Notes under the pieces: model-generated | What the model saw: only the letters and a program-made list of their open reading frames with translations | Database searches by the model: none | What the model was told of the DNA's origin: nothing | Translations under genes and position numbers: made by a program | Part shown: positions 13,648 through 26,200 of the stretch, piece by piece | Layout: every line of letters starts with the position of its first letter | Position numbering within the stretch: the first letter of the stretch is position 1 | Assembly: GCA_963277665.1 (NCBI GenBank) | Contig: OY728121.1 | Location: forward strand, 959,734,097-959,798,096 | Length of the DNA: 64,000 nt | Origin: Viscum album | Taxonomy: Eukaryota; Streptophyta; Magnoliopsida; Santalales; Viscaceae | Reading direction: 5' to 3'

Positions 13648-16389
13648 CTCTATCATGACCCCATCACCCCAAAGGTACCCCTCCTATGGTATCAAAGATA
13701 TAAGGGAGATAATGACACCCAAATCTCGCCTCAATTGGTCCATGGGTTGGTGATAAGAATTGAATGTATAAAATTCACATATATGGGAGGCATTACCCTC
13801 TAAGATATGATAAATAAGGTAGATAATATAGAAACCACAAGAAACTACAGCCCACAATAAAATTATAAGATCTAAAATTCATGAATGTAATGTCATATAG
13901 ATGAAAAAAATAGTAAAAGGAAATAACAAGTACCAAATGATAAACTCAACAGTGGCTATGAAGCCCAAACAGATCTAGAGAAACGATAATATAGTAATTT
14001 CCATCCCAATCAAAAACCTACTCATACTAACTTGAAAAATAGTTCATATAAACATAGGGTGAGAATTATATGTATATTCAGTAGGATCCTCCACAGATTC
14101 TTTCATGAAAAAGATAAATAAAGCATGTTAAGTCTTAGTAAACAACATGTGAAGATAACTCATTAATTGAACATGTATGCTAAGTTCTCATCCTCACCAT
14201 GGCTACCACTCCCCAAGTATCTCATAAAAGATATCATATAATATAATAATAAAAAGGGTACCCCATTAGCACTTCACCCATTTGTGTAGGAACTTCCCCA
14301 ACATCGAACGTCCTGATCCATCTCTCACTAAATAGTAACCAAGTAGATTCTGGGATCCACCACAACCCATGAAATGTGTATTATGCCTCAATTCATCACA
14401 ACCCATACATGGAAAACCAATAATAACAGTTAGAAAATTATATCTATGGATACATGTGTATGGAATAACTAAAATCCACTATATCCCTCTACAAAAATAT
14501 ATAGGGAAAGATAAACACCATGCATACTATCACATAATACTACCAAGAGAAGAGTTTGGGGTTAGACGGGGTAGTCAACCATATGTTCCTCACCAACATG
14601 GGTGTTGGGGAAAACACCATCCCAAATTTCATTGGGTGTTAGTCTTCGTACTAACATGGTTGAGTAAGTGTATGAAATAATAATCATAAAATATATAATA
14701 TATCTCACAGCCACATAATGGGAATTAAAATAGTCTTAGGATCAATTACAGTTATCACCTCTCGAACACCTAACTTCCAATGTTACAAACTAGATATCCT
14801 GTAAGCAAATAATAATTTAAAAATAATTTCATTAATTTATTTATTTTTTTTAAAAAAAATATTACATAAATTAATTCATTATACATTAATTTACGTTATT
14901 CCAATCATATTTCATTAACTATATAGTTAATTTCCTACCCATTAGTCATAATCTAACTAATTCCATAGTTTTCAAGGTTTTCATATTTTAAATTTTCTAA
15001 TAAACACCATACCCATGGGTTTGAACATTTATTAATCATTATCATTCCATAATTCAAGGTATTATAGGAAAAATACTTAGCTGTTGTGAAGCATATGTAT
15101 AGACAATCACAAAAATTCATGTCAAGAATTTGAGAAAAAAAATTAAAAATAGGAAACCCAACAATCCATAATTTAATAAGATTCATAAAAATATAAGTAG
15201 CCCATATTCCCAAAAAATAATGGGTAATCCCGCCATTATCTCATTCCATATATCTCAACTCTATCCTTGATTCCGTTATGCAAGTCGCTATTCATTTCAC
15301 TTTTATAAGAATCAAATTCTTCCACAAACTCGGGCCTCCCCACTCATATCTTTTCAACCAACAGACATCCCAAGATCACATTCATTTCAATCACAAAAAT
15401 TTATAAAAGAACTAACAGATTCAACCGGGTATCTAGGCCTAGAAAATAAGGCATCCCAACTTTATAATCAAACAGGCTCACTCATCCCAAAACATTTATC
15501 TTAATCAAACAACTAGTTCTTTTACCCACTTCGATTAATAGTTTCATTTATTGTTGGTTACCACCATGGGTAACTTACAGCATTAGATATCAAAATATAA
15601 GAATTATTTAAACATGATTTCTAACATAATAAAAGTCTCAAATACTTAATAAAGAACAATTACATTAACTTTCCTCTTTATTATTTTTAACAACATTAAT
15701 CTCCATCTTTGTTCTTTTTATCCAAACTAATTAATGTATAATAGAAAAACTAATTTAAAATTTATTAAAAAAATAATTTATTTCTATTAAATTATAAGAA
15801 GAATGGTTTAAAAAAATAATATGCCTCTTACAATATTTATCCAACCAATAATTACTAGATTTATTCTCCATAACCATTTTCATAAAAATAAAATGATTAC
15901 CCGTGAATTATAAACATTCTAAAAAATCATAAATGTATACAACACACAATCTAGTAAAATATAGGTTATCCGTTATCAGGGTTAAAAAACACATGTGATC
16001 ACTACACCCATAAACGTAAAGGAAGAGTTCTCATAATTTTTCAACCTCATTAATATGATGATATGGTTCATGGGTCATCAATATAATAGGAAAATAAAGA
16101 CAAAAATAAAGTTATAAGGGTTTGTAAATTTCAAAATAGCTACAATGTGTATCCATAAAGAGATGTATTGAAATACCTTATTTAATTTTTCTAGTGATTT
16201 GTTTTTCTGGTGGAAATATAATTACGGACTAAAACAACTCCTCTAAAAAGTGTTATAAATTATTAAATGGGTCAGAATCAATTATTTCAGTTATTTTTGG
16301 TGTTAAAAATTATTAAAAAGTATCTAGAGGTTTAAAGGTTATAGAGAAAGTATAAAACTATAAAAAAACAAGGTAAAAATGTTACTTCT

Positions 16390-16830
16390 AAGCAGGTTAG
16401 GGGGTATGCATAAGGTTCTCATGATTTACACTTATGCCTTATATTGGAAGGGATTACATAAGGATAACTTTTGAATACACTTACACATGCATAGATAAAT
16501 CCTATCAACCCTCATGCATGTAAGGTGGTATATGTAAGGGTGACATGATTTACCCTAATGTAGTATTATAGAAGTGATCACATAAGAGTATTTCTTGATT
16601 ACCCTTATGCATAGTTTGAAAATTCCATCTTAACTTTATGCAAGTTTAGTGGTTTATATAATGGTTACTTATTTTACCCTTATGTAGTGCTATTTTAAGG
16701 ATCACATAAGGGTATCTTGATCTTACCCTCATACAGCCTTTATTAAATATCCTTTACCCTTATGCAAGATGACAAGGACATTCACACAGTGCATGGTAAC
16801 ACCCTCTTACCCTTACATATTTTTGGAAAT
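16390..16830. repeat. Second copy of the TTACCCTTATGCA motif cluster
   Basis: LTR partner of the cluster at 7601-8060, with the same motif in both orientations and roughly a dozen occurrences. The motif cores are easier to recognise than the spacer sequence between them. Confidence 0.5.
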
Positions 16831-16836
16831 ATTATG

Positions 16837-16841
16837 GTTAC
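16837..16841. repeat. Target-site duplication of element B (GTTAC, partner ATTAC at 61937-61941)
   Basis: Five-base direct repeat flanking element B with one G/A mismatch. The uninterrupted copy of this LTR (near 8064-8072) reads GGTTACCTTT at the same place, which confirms the empty site. Confidence 0.75.
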
Positions 16842-19325
16842 TGTGACAACCATTTTCATTAGTGCACGTTAATTCACAATTTATTATAATAGAAAACACA
16901 TAATAAAACCCATAAGATCAATAAGTATAGAGTATTTTTATAATTATGTATATTAAGAAACAACTTAAAATAGGTGGTACATCAACATTATTTAAAGCTT
17001 CCCTAGCATGCTCATAATATTCTATCATACTTAAAACTGCATGGGATAATTTAGTGACATACATAAGAAAGAGGTGATCTATAAATAATAATAAGGGAAT
17101 AATCATGGAATAACATGAAGAAATTATTACATATTAGAGAATAGTAATTTAAATGGAACATAAATTGGGTGAGAAACATGAATATGGGAAATAAGGTATG
17201 ATAAATAATAAAAAATTAACATGGAAAATGTGGAAACAACTTTAAACATGAAATCATATCATAGGTCAAGGATAACTAAAAATACTTCATAACATTGTGG
17301 TAAAAGTCATATTATGGATTAGGTTCACTCTATAATCCCTTTAATGATGTCTCATGACACTAAAACATTACCCAATTCATTGGAGTGCTATATAATTCTA
17401 GGTACACCTGTCTCTTTCTTATCATGTACGCAGATAAGTGTGCCACAAAGAATATTCAATATAGAATCATATTTAATCATATTTAATTCCATGATCAATG
17501 TGTGTGAATACATACATAGATTTACCCAATCAAATGAGTATAGATATGTCTATTAAAATACCCTTGAGTAGATATAGTGATGGTATTCACAATTAAAATG
17601 TTTGGTATTGAAACATCACAGTGAAATTTCAGCAGCATAACAGCAGTACTTAAAGATCCATAAATGGTTTAATGAGAGTTAAAGGGGTATATAATAATTT
17701 TGAATTAAAATTTAAATTAATATGGACATGTAAAAACATATCATAACAATTATTAATTTGAAATAAAATACATAAAATGAAGAAGATGCTTGAATAAAGA
17801 GGAGGAAAGGATCCCTTATGTTAAGAGGGTGATTCTAAAAGCATGGTAGGATCTTCTTGAGAGTTTTGGGAATTATTGGGAGAAATATAGAGTGGGGGAA
17901 ATATTAATTATGTTATCCAAGGTTTCTAAGTGAAGATGAATGGGAACGTAGGTGGGTTTATATAGGAAAATAGAGGATAATTATTTAATATTTTCCAATC
18001 ATTGGTTTTGGACTCTATATAATAAAGTAATCAAAACCACAAACCTTACCAAGGTTTTATCCCATGGTTTCTAAAAAAGAAGAAAATCATTATTTAATAA
18101 GTTCAAGGGCCAAAAATAATAAATTATGACCCTTAGTGATGTGGAAGTGAGTTATATTCTTAAAGAAATTATTTTGAAACTTTAAAATATAATATATGTT
18201 TTGGAGGATTCATAAAGGCCTTTTAAAATAAATTAAATAACATAAAAATCAAATTATTTTAAATGTAAAATATATTAGGTCGTTTATACCATTTATATAA
18301 TTTATTTCATCACTTTTCGGTCTTTATGATTTCAAAATACACACCATACATTTATACCATAATTAATTTTTACATGAAATTTTAACTATCTTAGAAAAAT
18401 ATGAAAACATCACCAGTGGATAATTTTGAAAATATGATTCCAAAAATAAAATTTAATTTATCTAAATAATTTTTTAAATATGTGAATTTTCACTTTTATA
18501 ATAATAATTGACGTTTATTGAGAAATACTGGGTTTTGAAAATAGCCATTTTCAAATCCTTATAAAAATTATTTTTAACTTAATAAAATTATATTATCAAA
18601 TATAAGTAATAAATATTATTTAATAATAATATTTTATTAAAATATAATTTATTTTAAAACATCATTAATTCATAAAATAGAATTTATTAATTGAAATTAC
18701 GTATTGCCGACTAATATAATTTGTGTTTTATCAAATTGAAATAAAGTAATTTTATAAAGTAAAAATGATAAGAAGTAAATATAACAATTATTCTATTGAA
18801 ATAAAATATAAATATTCATATCATTATGGCCTTGATGCATATCCATTTAGTAGACTATCAAATTCCTTAAGTGTAAGGTGTTTGGTGATGAGGCATTCAT
18901 GTGGTGGTTCAGCATACATAGTTTGGTCTGTGATCTAAATGAGATTGAAATTATACCATAAATAGTTTCTATCATTATTTAGTAGTTGGATATCATCTTG
19001 GTCTTAGTCAAGGGAAATACTATATATTATATCTCCTTTTGAAGCTCTAATAAATGGGTTTCATAGGGTACAATACTACTAGTTGATGTCATCACTTCCT
19101 TTTTTTGTGTCAATTGGATTTTTCAAAACATTATATTTATACTAATCATATTATCCCTATTAAATGGATATATTATAAATTTTTATGATGATTAATATTC
19201 CTTTAAATTCAATAGGATAAAATAAAACTAAGGAAGTCCATGTGTGTTCTATATTCATAATACGTAATAATACATTTAATTAAATCATAATGGGACTTTT
19301 ATTTATAATGGTTTTGGTCATTACA
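16842..19325 (-). repeat. 3' LTR of element B
   Basis: 2484 bp. The plus-strand start is TGTGACAACC and the end is GGTCATTACA, so it begins TGTAATGACC when read on its own strand. It aligns with 43011-44237 followed by 60680-61936. The block with CTTCCCTAGCATGCTCATAA is shared at 17000 and 43170. Confidence 0.85.
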
Positions 19326-19425
19326 TTCTTCAACCTATAGAAATTTCTACCTCAAATTTTTAATTTCCCACACTAAAAAATATGAGCGTAATTTTTTTCA
19401 TTAAATACCCCAATTCCCATATCAC

Positions 19426-19740
19426 TTATTTAATCTTTTGGTTTATCCCTTTCACTTTGACTAGGTTCATCATCTTATTTTGTTGAACTTTGTCTCTAAG
19501 GTCTAAGATCTTCACTGGAAACTCCTTATATGAAAGATCATTCTCAAATGGTACCACCTCTAGATTGAGTATGTGTGGAATTTCTAGTATGTACTTCCTC
19601 AAGAAAGATACATGGAACACATCATCTACTTTAGATGGGTTAGGTGAGAGTTCTTGTAGATAGTCCATCGTTCCGATGTGATCAAGGAACACCAAGGAAC
19701 TAATGTATCTTTCACTAAGCTTTCCCTTACAAAATCTCAT
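19426..19740 (-). pseudogene. Integrase C-terminal domain of element B
   Basis: 104 residues open on the minus strand, beginning FCKGKLSERYI, then SPNPSKVDDVFHVSFLRKY, then PVKILDLRDKVQQNK and LVKVKGINQK. These match GKLSPRY(I/V)GP, (I/V)HDVFHVSMLRKY and ILDR..KVLRNK..(L/V)VKV of chromovirus pol ends. Past a stop the frame continues with WELGYLMKK, a worn chromodomain-like tail, and ends next to the LTR. No start is expected, because this is the distal part of a polyprotein. Confidence 0.8.
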
Positions 19741-20448
19741 GACTTTATTCCATAGAGATATTTAGATGAATACGTTGTATCTAACCTCAAACTCTAGGTA
19801 TCATCGACAATTGGTAGCATAGCTCTTTTATTGACTCTGAGAATCTATGATGTATTGTTGAGTGGTCTTGACCTTTTCCACCATTTCCTAGACCATTTCA
19901 TAACCTAACAGTTTGTTTTCCCCAACTTCATCTTAGCATGAAAGTGTTCTACACTGCTTCTTATAAAGGTTTTCTTTTGAAGTTGTTTATATTCTTTAGT
20001 GGAAACTATTATTGTATGAGAAATGGACATTAGGAAGATATTGATCCCATCATTCCTTTGAAGTCAACTGAGCATTCTCTCAACATGTCCTCGAGTTTCT
20101 GGATAGTCTACTTATATTAGACATATATTTGAGGGTGATAAGTCATGATAAATCTCAAATCAATATTTAGAGCATGTTGGAGACTATAGTAAAACATAGA
20201 GGTAAATCTTGGATCTCGATTAGATACAATTGATAATGGTGTTCCATGTAGCCTCACCACTTACCTAATGTATATCCTTACAAGTTGATTGAGTGAGAAG
20301 TCCTCTCAAATTGCAATGAAGTGAGAAGAATTTGAAAGATGATCCACCACAACCCATATAGCATTATTTCCGCTTGATGTCTTTAGAAGTCTTGTGAAAA
20401 ATTACATCATTATATTTTCCCATTTCATGTAGGTATGGTTAATGATTG
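19741..20448 (-). pseudogene. Integrase catalytic core of element B, distal to the CACTA insertion
   Basis: The minus-strand reading from 20448 downward shows LQSLTIP, WENIMM, AIWVVVDHLSNSSHF and VVRLHGTPLSIVSNRDPRF, then TYHPQ and KLEDMLREC. These correspond to LPIPEWKW, (I/V)W(V/I)VVDRLTKSAHF, RLHG.P.SIVSDRDPRF and AFHPQTDGQSERTIQ.LEDMLR.C. The second aspartate of the DDE triad (SDRD) has become N (SNRD), and stops interrupt the frame. The N-terminal zinc-binding part continues at 39074-39260. Confidence 0.8.
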
Positions 20449-20451
20449 CAT

Positions 20452-20700
20452 CACTTCTAAAAATAGGCCTTTAATAGTATTAAAAATGTCCTTTATCAGT
20501 AATAGAGAAGTATTGATTACTGAAGAGAGGTTAAAAGACCTAGTCTTTTATTAGAACTTTTCAATGCATTGATAAAGGACACCACTATCAGCACATTCTC
20601 AAGCCTTGATAAAGGGGAATAATGCAGTGTGTTATCATAGCGCACTACCCCAACAGTGTAGTGTATTGTTACGGAACATTGTATCACCAAAAACATCACA
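20452..20700. repeat. Left subterminal repeats of the CACTA element
   Basis: Several variants of CCTTTATCAG and its inverse TTGATAAAGG occur within 250 bp, on both strands. They match the words at 37490-37680 and 38810-39060. In CACTA elements such repeats bind the transposase. Confidence 0.55.
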
Positions 20701-20779
20701 AAATATACAAAATAATGTATGAATATAGAATTTAAATGAAGAGAAAACAATCTAGGATCGTTGGAGATATGATGCGCGT

Positions 20780-23680
20780 TTTAAACTAAAATGATACTTA
20801 TGTATTGGAAAAACACATTTGGAGTCATACCAGTCACACCATGAATTAGATTGAGGTGTGTTTGATTCTTACACATCTCAAATTACTTATAGATTATTTT
20901 CTAAACTATCAAAACAATTCCAATTTTTTCCAGGTTTTGAGCACTTCACTTTTCTTTTTTACTAAAATTTCATTTTAAACCGGAAATGCGTACTCTGACT
21001 CATACCGATCATATCATGTGAAAGTTTCACATTACACTAATTCCTACACATCAAAAATTACTTATGAATAATTTTCACAAATTATAAAGACAATCCATGT
21101 TTGTTTACTCAGTTTTCAGTGAGTGATTCTTTTGGAACTAAAATATAGATTTTAAACTAATAACGAACACATTGAGTCATACTATACACATTGTGTAGAA
21201 GATTTAGGTGAGGATGATTTCTACACATCAAGAATTACTTATGGATCATTTTATTAATGTATCAAAACAATCTTAATGTTTTTTCTTGGTATTGAGTATG
21301 TGAGTTGTCCTTTTTACCAAAATTGATGTCAAATTTAAATAAAATGACACACTTTGAGTCATATCGATCACATTGTGCATCGGATTGAAGTGAAGTTAAT
21401 TATTACACATCCCAAATGGATTATGTATTTTTTTCATAATGTATTGAAACAATATGAATGTTTTTACTTAGTTTTGAGTATGTCACAATTATTTTTTACT
21501 AAAATGTCATTTTAAACTGGAAACACGCACTTTGACACATACCGATCACATCATCTATCAGTTTGATTCGAGACTAATTCCTACACATCGTAAATGAATT
21601 ATGAATAAATTTAATAAATTATAAAAAAATCTGAGTGTGTTTTATGGGTTTTCATTGAGGGATATTTTTTGAACTAAACTATCAATTTTAAACAGATAAC
21701 GGATAAATTGAGTCATACCATGCACATTTTTCATCAGATTGAGGTAAATCTGATTTTTACATATCAAAATGGCTTATAGATCATTTCCCTAAAGTATAAA
21801 AACAATATAACAGCATTTTCTCGATTTTGAGTAGGTCATTTGTACTTTTTATTAAAATTGATGTCATTTTTTAATAAAAAGACACACATTGAGTCATACC
21901 GGTCACACTATGCATCGGATTGAGGTAAAGATGATTCCAACAAATCTTAAATGACTTATGTATTATTATCCAAAATTATCAAAACAATCCGAATGTGTTT
22001 TCTCTGTTTTGAGTAAATGATTTTTCGTTTTTACTAAAATTGATGTCAATTTTAAATAAAAAGATGCACTTTGAGTCATATCGGTCACATCATGCATCAA
22101 ATGGAGGTTTGGATAATTATTACGTGTCCCAAATGTATTATGGATCATTTCATAAAGTTTTAAAACAATATTAATGTCTTTATTCAGTTTTGAGTATGTC
22201 ACATGTCTTTTCTACTAAAATTTCATTTTCAACTACAAACATGCACTTTGACTCATACCGATCACATCATGTATCCTTTTTACATGAGACTAATTCATAC
22301 ACCTAAAAAATTACATACGAATCAATGTACTAAATTATCAAGAAAATACAAGTGTGTTTTCTTAGTTTACAGTGAGTTAATTTTTTTGAACTAATCTATC
22401 GATTTTAAACTGATAGCGAACGAATTGAGTCATACCCGGCACACAGTGCATTATATTTAGGTGAATCTAATTCCTACACATCAAAAATGACTTATGGATC
22501 ATTTCCCTAAAGTATAAAAAATATATAAATTTGTTTTATTGGTTTTAATTAAGTCAGTTTTTCTTTTTATTGAAAGTGATGTCATTTTAAAATACGAAGA
22601 CGCACTAGGAGTCATATCAGTCACACTATGAATAAGATTGAGGTATGGATGATTTCTACATGTATCAAAGGACATATGGATAATTTTAATAATGTATCAA
22701 AACAATATGAATGTGTTTTCTTCATTTTGAGTAGGTGAGTTGTCCTTTTTACTAAAATTGATGTTAATTTTAAATAAAAAGATGTATGTTGAGTTATATC
22801 AGTCTCACCGTGCATGAGATCGATGTGCAGCTAATTCTTACACATCAAAAATGTCTTACGGATTTTTGTCAAAAAATATCAAAAAATATGAATGAATTTA
22901 ATCAGTTTTGAGTTTGTCACATTTCTTTTTTACTAAAATGTCATCTTAACTTGGAAACACATGCTTTAACTCATACCCATCATATCATGTATCAGTTTGA
23001 CATGAGACTAATTCCTACTTGTCAAAAATGAATTATGAATAAATTTCTTAAATTATCAAGAAAATATGAGAATTCTTTCTTTGTTTTAAATTAGTTAAGG
23101 TTTTTGAAATAAACTATCGATTTTAAACTAATAATAGATACATTATGCCATGTTGGGCACACCATGTGTTGGATTGAGGTGTAGATGATTCTTACTCATC
23201 AAAAATTACTTATGGATAATTTTTCAAAAGTATAAAAATAAGCGGAATGATTTTTCTCAGTTTTGAGTTGTTCATTTGTCCTTTTTATTAAAATTGATGT
23301 CATTTTTAAATAAAATGATTCACTTTGAGTCATACCAGTTACATTGTGCATCAGATTAAGGTACGTCTGATTCCTACACATCTCAAGTGAATTATGGATC
23401 ATTTTAATAAATTTTTAAAAAAAATATAAATTCATTTTATTGGTTTTGAGTACATCACTTGTTTTTCTACTTAAATGTCATCTTTAACTAGAAACATTCA
23501 CTTTGACCTATACCGATCACATCGTGTATCGGTTTAACGTGAGACCGATTGCTACACATCAAAAAGTACATATGAATTGATGTCCTAAATTATCAAGACA
23601 ATGTGAGAGCGTTTTCTTTGTTTTTAGTGAGTTCCATTTTTTGAACTAAACTGTTAATTTTAAACTAATAGCAGACATAT
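20780..23680. repeat. Satellite-like tandem array of ~180-bp monomers with higher-order structure
   Basis: About 16 monomers of 175-185 bp, each anchored by a word like GAGTCATACCGATCACA followed by a line such as GATTGAGGTG. Anchors occur near 20823, 20999, 21174, 21356, 21535, 21710, 21890, 22074, 22250, 22426, 22611, 22790, 22968, 23143, 23327 and 23508. One variant (CATCATGTATC...GTTTGACATGAGAC type) recurs at 20999, 21535, 22250, 22968 and 23508, so the higher-order period is 3, 4, 4 and 3 monomers. Monomers differ considerably from each other. The array ends where the foldback element is inserted. Short ORFs inside it are by-products of the repeat. Confidence 0.8.
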
Positions 23681-25606
23681 TTACAAAAATATTAATTATT
23701 TGTAATTATTATAATTTAAAATTATTATTATTGGTAATTTTTTGTTCCATTAGAAAAAAAGTATTATATATATTTAATAATATACTATATATTTAAATAA
23801 ATTTAAATATGATAAATAATATATATAAATATAATTATATTAAAATAAATTTACTTGTATAATACTTATATATATAACATATATATATAATATTTAGGTA
23901 GATTAAATTTTTTATCTATGTATCTAATGAGGAGTGGCCTCCATTTTATAGCTTTTGGTTGTGGAAGGTGTGAAACTCATTCAGGTTTGTTTCCTATCGA
24001 GGTAAGTTTGAATGAATTACACTATTACATCGACCTCTTTTTCCAATCATATAAAACCCTATCATTTTTATAATAAAATAAAACCTATTAAAAAGTACAA
24101 CTTTTATCGAAAAAAAATTAAAAAATCTTTAACCAATTATATGAAAAAAATATTATTCGGATCCTTGTGGATAATTTTGAGGATAAAAATGACAGTAATT
24201 CATCATTAACTCTGCCTCCACATCAAACAAAATAAATAAATTTCAGTAACATATACTAGCCAACTAAAATTACACTATAGAAACCCAATATCCCCAATCT
24301 GTGCAGAACTACAGTTGCATATTCTGATTCATCATTCTCCACCCTCCCCATTTCTTTACCTCCCTTTACACTATCATTTCTATAGTTGTGTAGAGATTTT
24401 ATATGTAATTAGTTGGTGTCAATGGAGTTGTCAAGTTAATTACTAGTTTCAATGGTGTAATTCTCACAAATGGGAGGAATTTCCCCTTTTATAGAACACA
24501 ATGGTGTACAATTTTCATCCTCGTTATCTCATCTCCCAAACATTTATCATTTCATTTTGTTGTTTGGAACACATTCTCCATATCTTGTGGACATCCACCT
24601 ATGTTGCTTGAAATACTCTAAGCAGTAGTCATCAATGGGATGACTAATGCTCAAAGTAGTACAATCAACATAATTGTATATCTAAAAATATGGGGGATGA
24701 CTCTCAATGGAATAAAATGAAATTATAACCGTTCGAAACATAAAATTGATGAGGATAAAATTGTACATCATTTTGTATTCTAAAAGGGGAAATGCTACCC
24801 ATTTGTGAGAATTACACAATTGAAACTATTTATTAACTTGAAACCTCCCTTACCTCCAACTCATTCTAAATATAAGCTTCACACAACCAAAGAAATGATA
24901 GAGTGAAGGGCGGGAAAGAAATTGAGATGGTGGAGATCGAAGAATCAGAATACACAATTGTAGTGTTGCGTAGCCTGGGGGTCTTGGATTGATACAATGT
25001 AATTTTATCTGATCGGTGTATGTTACTAAAATTAATTTATTTGATTTGACGTGGAGTTAGAATTAATGATGAATTAATTTCATTTTTTATCCTCAAAATT
25101 ATCCACAAGGATCTGAATAAATCTTTAATAAAATAATTGGTTGAAGATTTTGTTTTAAGGTTTTTTTGGATAAAACTTGGCCTTTTTTAATAGGTCTTAT
25201 TTTATTTAAAAAGATAGGGTTTTATAAGATTGGAAAAAATAGATCGATGGAGGCATGTACTTCATTCAAACTTACCTTGATTGGCAATAAACCTAAATGG
25301 GTTTCACGCCTTCCACTGTTAAAAACTACAAAATGGAGGTCACTCCTCATTCGATACATAGATAAATAAAGTGAATCTACCTAAATATTATATATATGTA
25401 TTATATATGTGTTATATTAGTAACATTATTTGAATATATTTATATATATACATATATATATTATTTATCATATTTAAATTTATTTAAAAATACAATATAT
25501 TATTCTATATATATATATAATATTATTTTTTCCAATGAAACTAAAAAATAATATTGAAAATGATTTTTAAATTATATTAATTATAAATAATTATTATTTT
25601 GTGAAA
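23681..25606. mobile_element. Foldback element: 1.9-kb near-complete inverted repeat
   Basis: The left arm (23681 to about 24633) and right arm (about 24639 to 25606) are inverted copies. TTACAAAAATATTAATTAT at the left pairs with the complement of ATAATTATTATTTTGTGAAA at the right. Further pairs are GGAGTGGCCTCCATTTT with its inverse near 25335, and AATTCTCACAAATGGG with its inverse near 24805. The hinge is AGTCATC...GATGACT (24627-24645), so there is almost no unique loop. No transposase is present. The flanking duplication is unclear. The family could be a MULE-like or foldback element, or the product of an inverted duplication. Confidence 0.75.
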
Positions 25607-25810
25607 TTAGGAATAAAATATAATTATTTAAATTTTAGGAAGTTTAATTATTTCAAATAACTGTATATATATTTACCTAATTTTTTTATTCTGAAAGTAA
25701 CATGGGTTTATAATATTTTATTGGTTATTTAACTATAAATTATATTACTATTAATGAAAAATATATAGACCTAAAAAGTATATATAGACCTAAAATGATG
25801 AATACCAATA
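25607..25810. other. AT-rich spacer in the CACTA element
   Basis: About 200 bp of AT-rich sequence between the foldback element and the DUF4283-like fragment. I see no feature in it. Confidence 0.4.
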
Positions 25811-26195
25811 AATTATTTCTAATATATAGAATTTGATAACTTCCATTCACCAAGTAGATGCTCCCCCCGAAGTCTCACATTGAGCAGCCTTTTCATTGCA
25901 TGGGTTAAAAGAAACATCCAAGTGACTCTGCCCCATCGTCCTTTCAACAATACTAGGCATGAAGCCCTTTCTGTTATATCTAGAAACTGCAACCTTCTAT
26001 TGTTCATGGTTCCTGGTCCCTCGCATATAGGAATATGTTAAATGACCCAATTTCTTATAGAAACCACAAAAATCAACCCATGATTCAAACCACACAACCT
26101 TCTTGCATCAAAATTCATCCCCCATTGTAATCCAAATATAATCCATAGGCACACTCGAGACATCAACTTCCATGAAAATTTGAGGAGAAACAGGG
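25811..26195 (-). pseudogene. DUF4283/zinc-knuckle gene fragment, distal part
   Basis: The minus-strand reading includes FMEVDVSSVPMDYIWI, KKVVWFESWVDFCGFYKKLGH and then LTYSY. This follows the pattern of plant DUF4283 proteins and LINE ORF1-like proteins: (V/I)CVEVD.S..LP..(I/V)W(I/V), then a CX2CX4HX4C zinc knuckle. Two of the four zinc ligands appear as Tyr (at 26037-26076), a single G-to-A change each from Cys, and stops interrupt the frame. The proximal part is on the other side of element A (36921 and above), in the same frame. It is either a gene piece captured by the CACTA element or a LINE fragment. Confidence 0.6.
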
Positions 26196-26200
26196 TGAGA
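26196..26200. repeat. Target-site duplication of element A (TGAGA, partner 36916-36920)
   Basis: Exact five-base direct repeat directly outside both LTRs of element A. It fixes the ends of A at 26201 and 36915. Confidence 0.9.

Larger units (their letters stand above)
13651..16841 (-). repeat. 5' LTR of element C, first part (split by element B)
   Basis: It aligns with 4608-about 8060. The start TATCATGACCCC corresponds to TGTCATGACCCC. The alignment stops at 16841, inside the word (A/G)TTACCTTTA, and resumes at 61942 on the far side of element B. Confidence 0.75.

Noticed and set aside
20780..23680. Regularly spaced repeats that could be mistaken for a CRISPR array
   Set aside because: Units are about 180 bp and similar along their whole length, with no unique spacers, in a plant transposon context.
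24012..24209. 65-aa Lys/Asn-rich ORF inside the foldback element
   Set aside because: Low-complexity AT-rich translation. The inverted partner arm reads differently, and no domain is seen.
25166..25369. 67-aa ORF at 25166
   Set aside because: It lies in the right arm of the foldback element and mirrors left-arm sequence. No domain.
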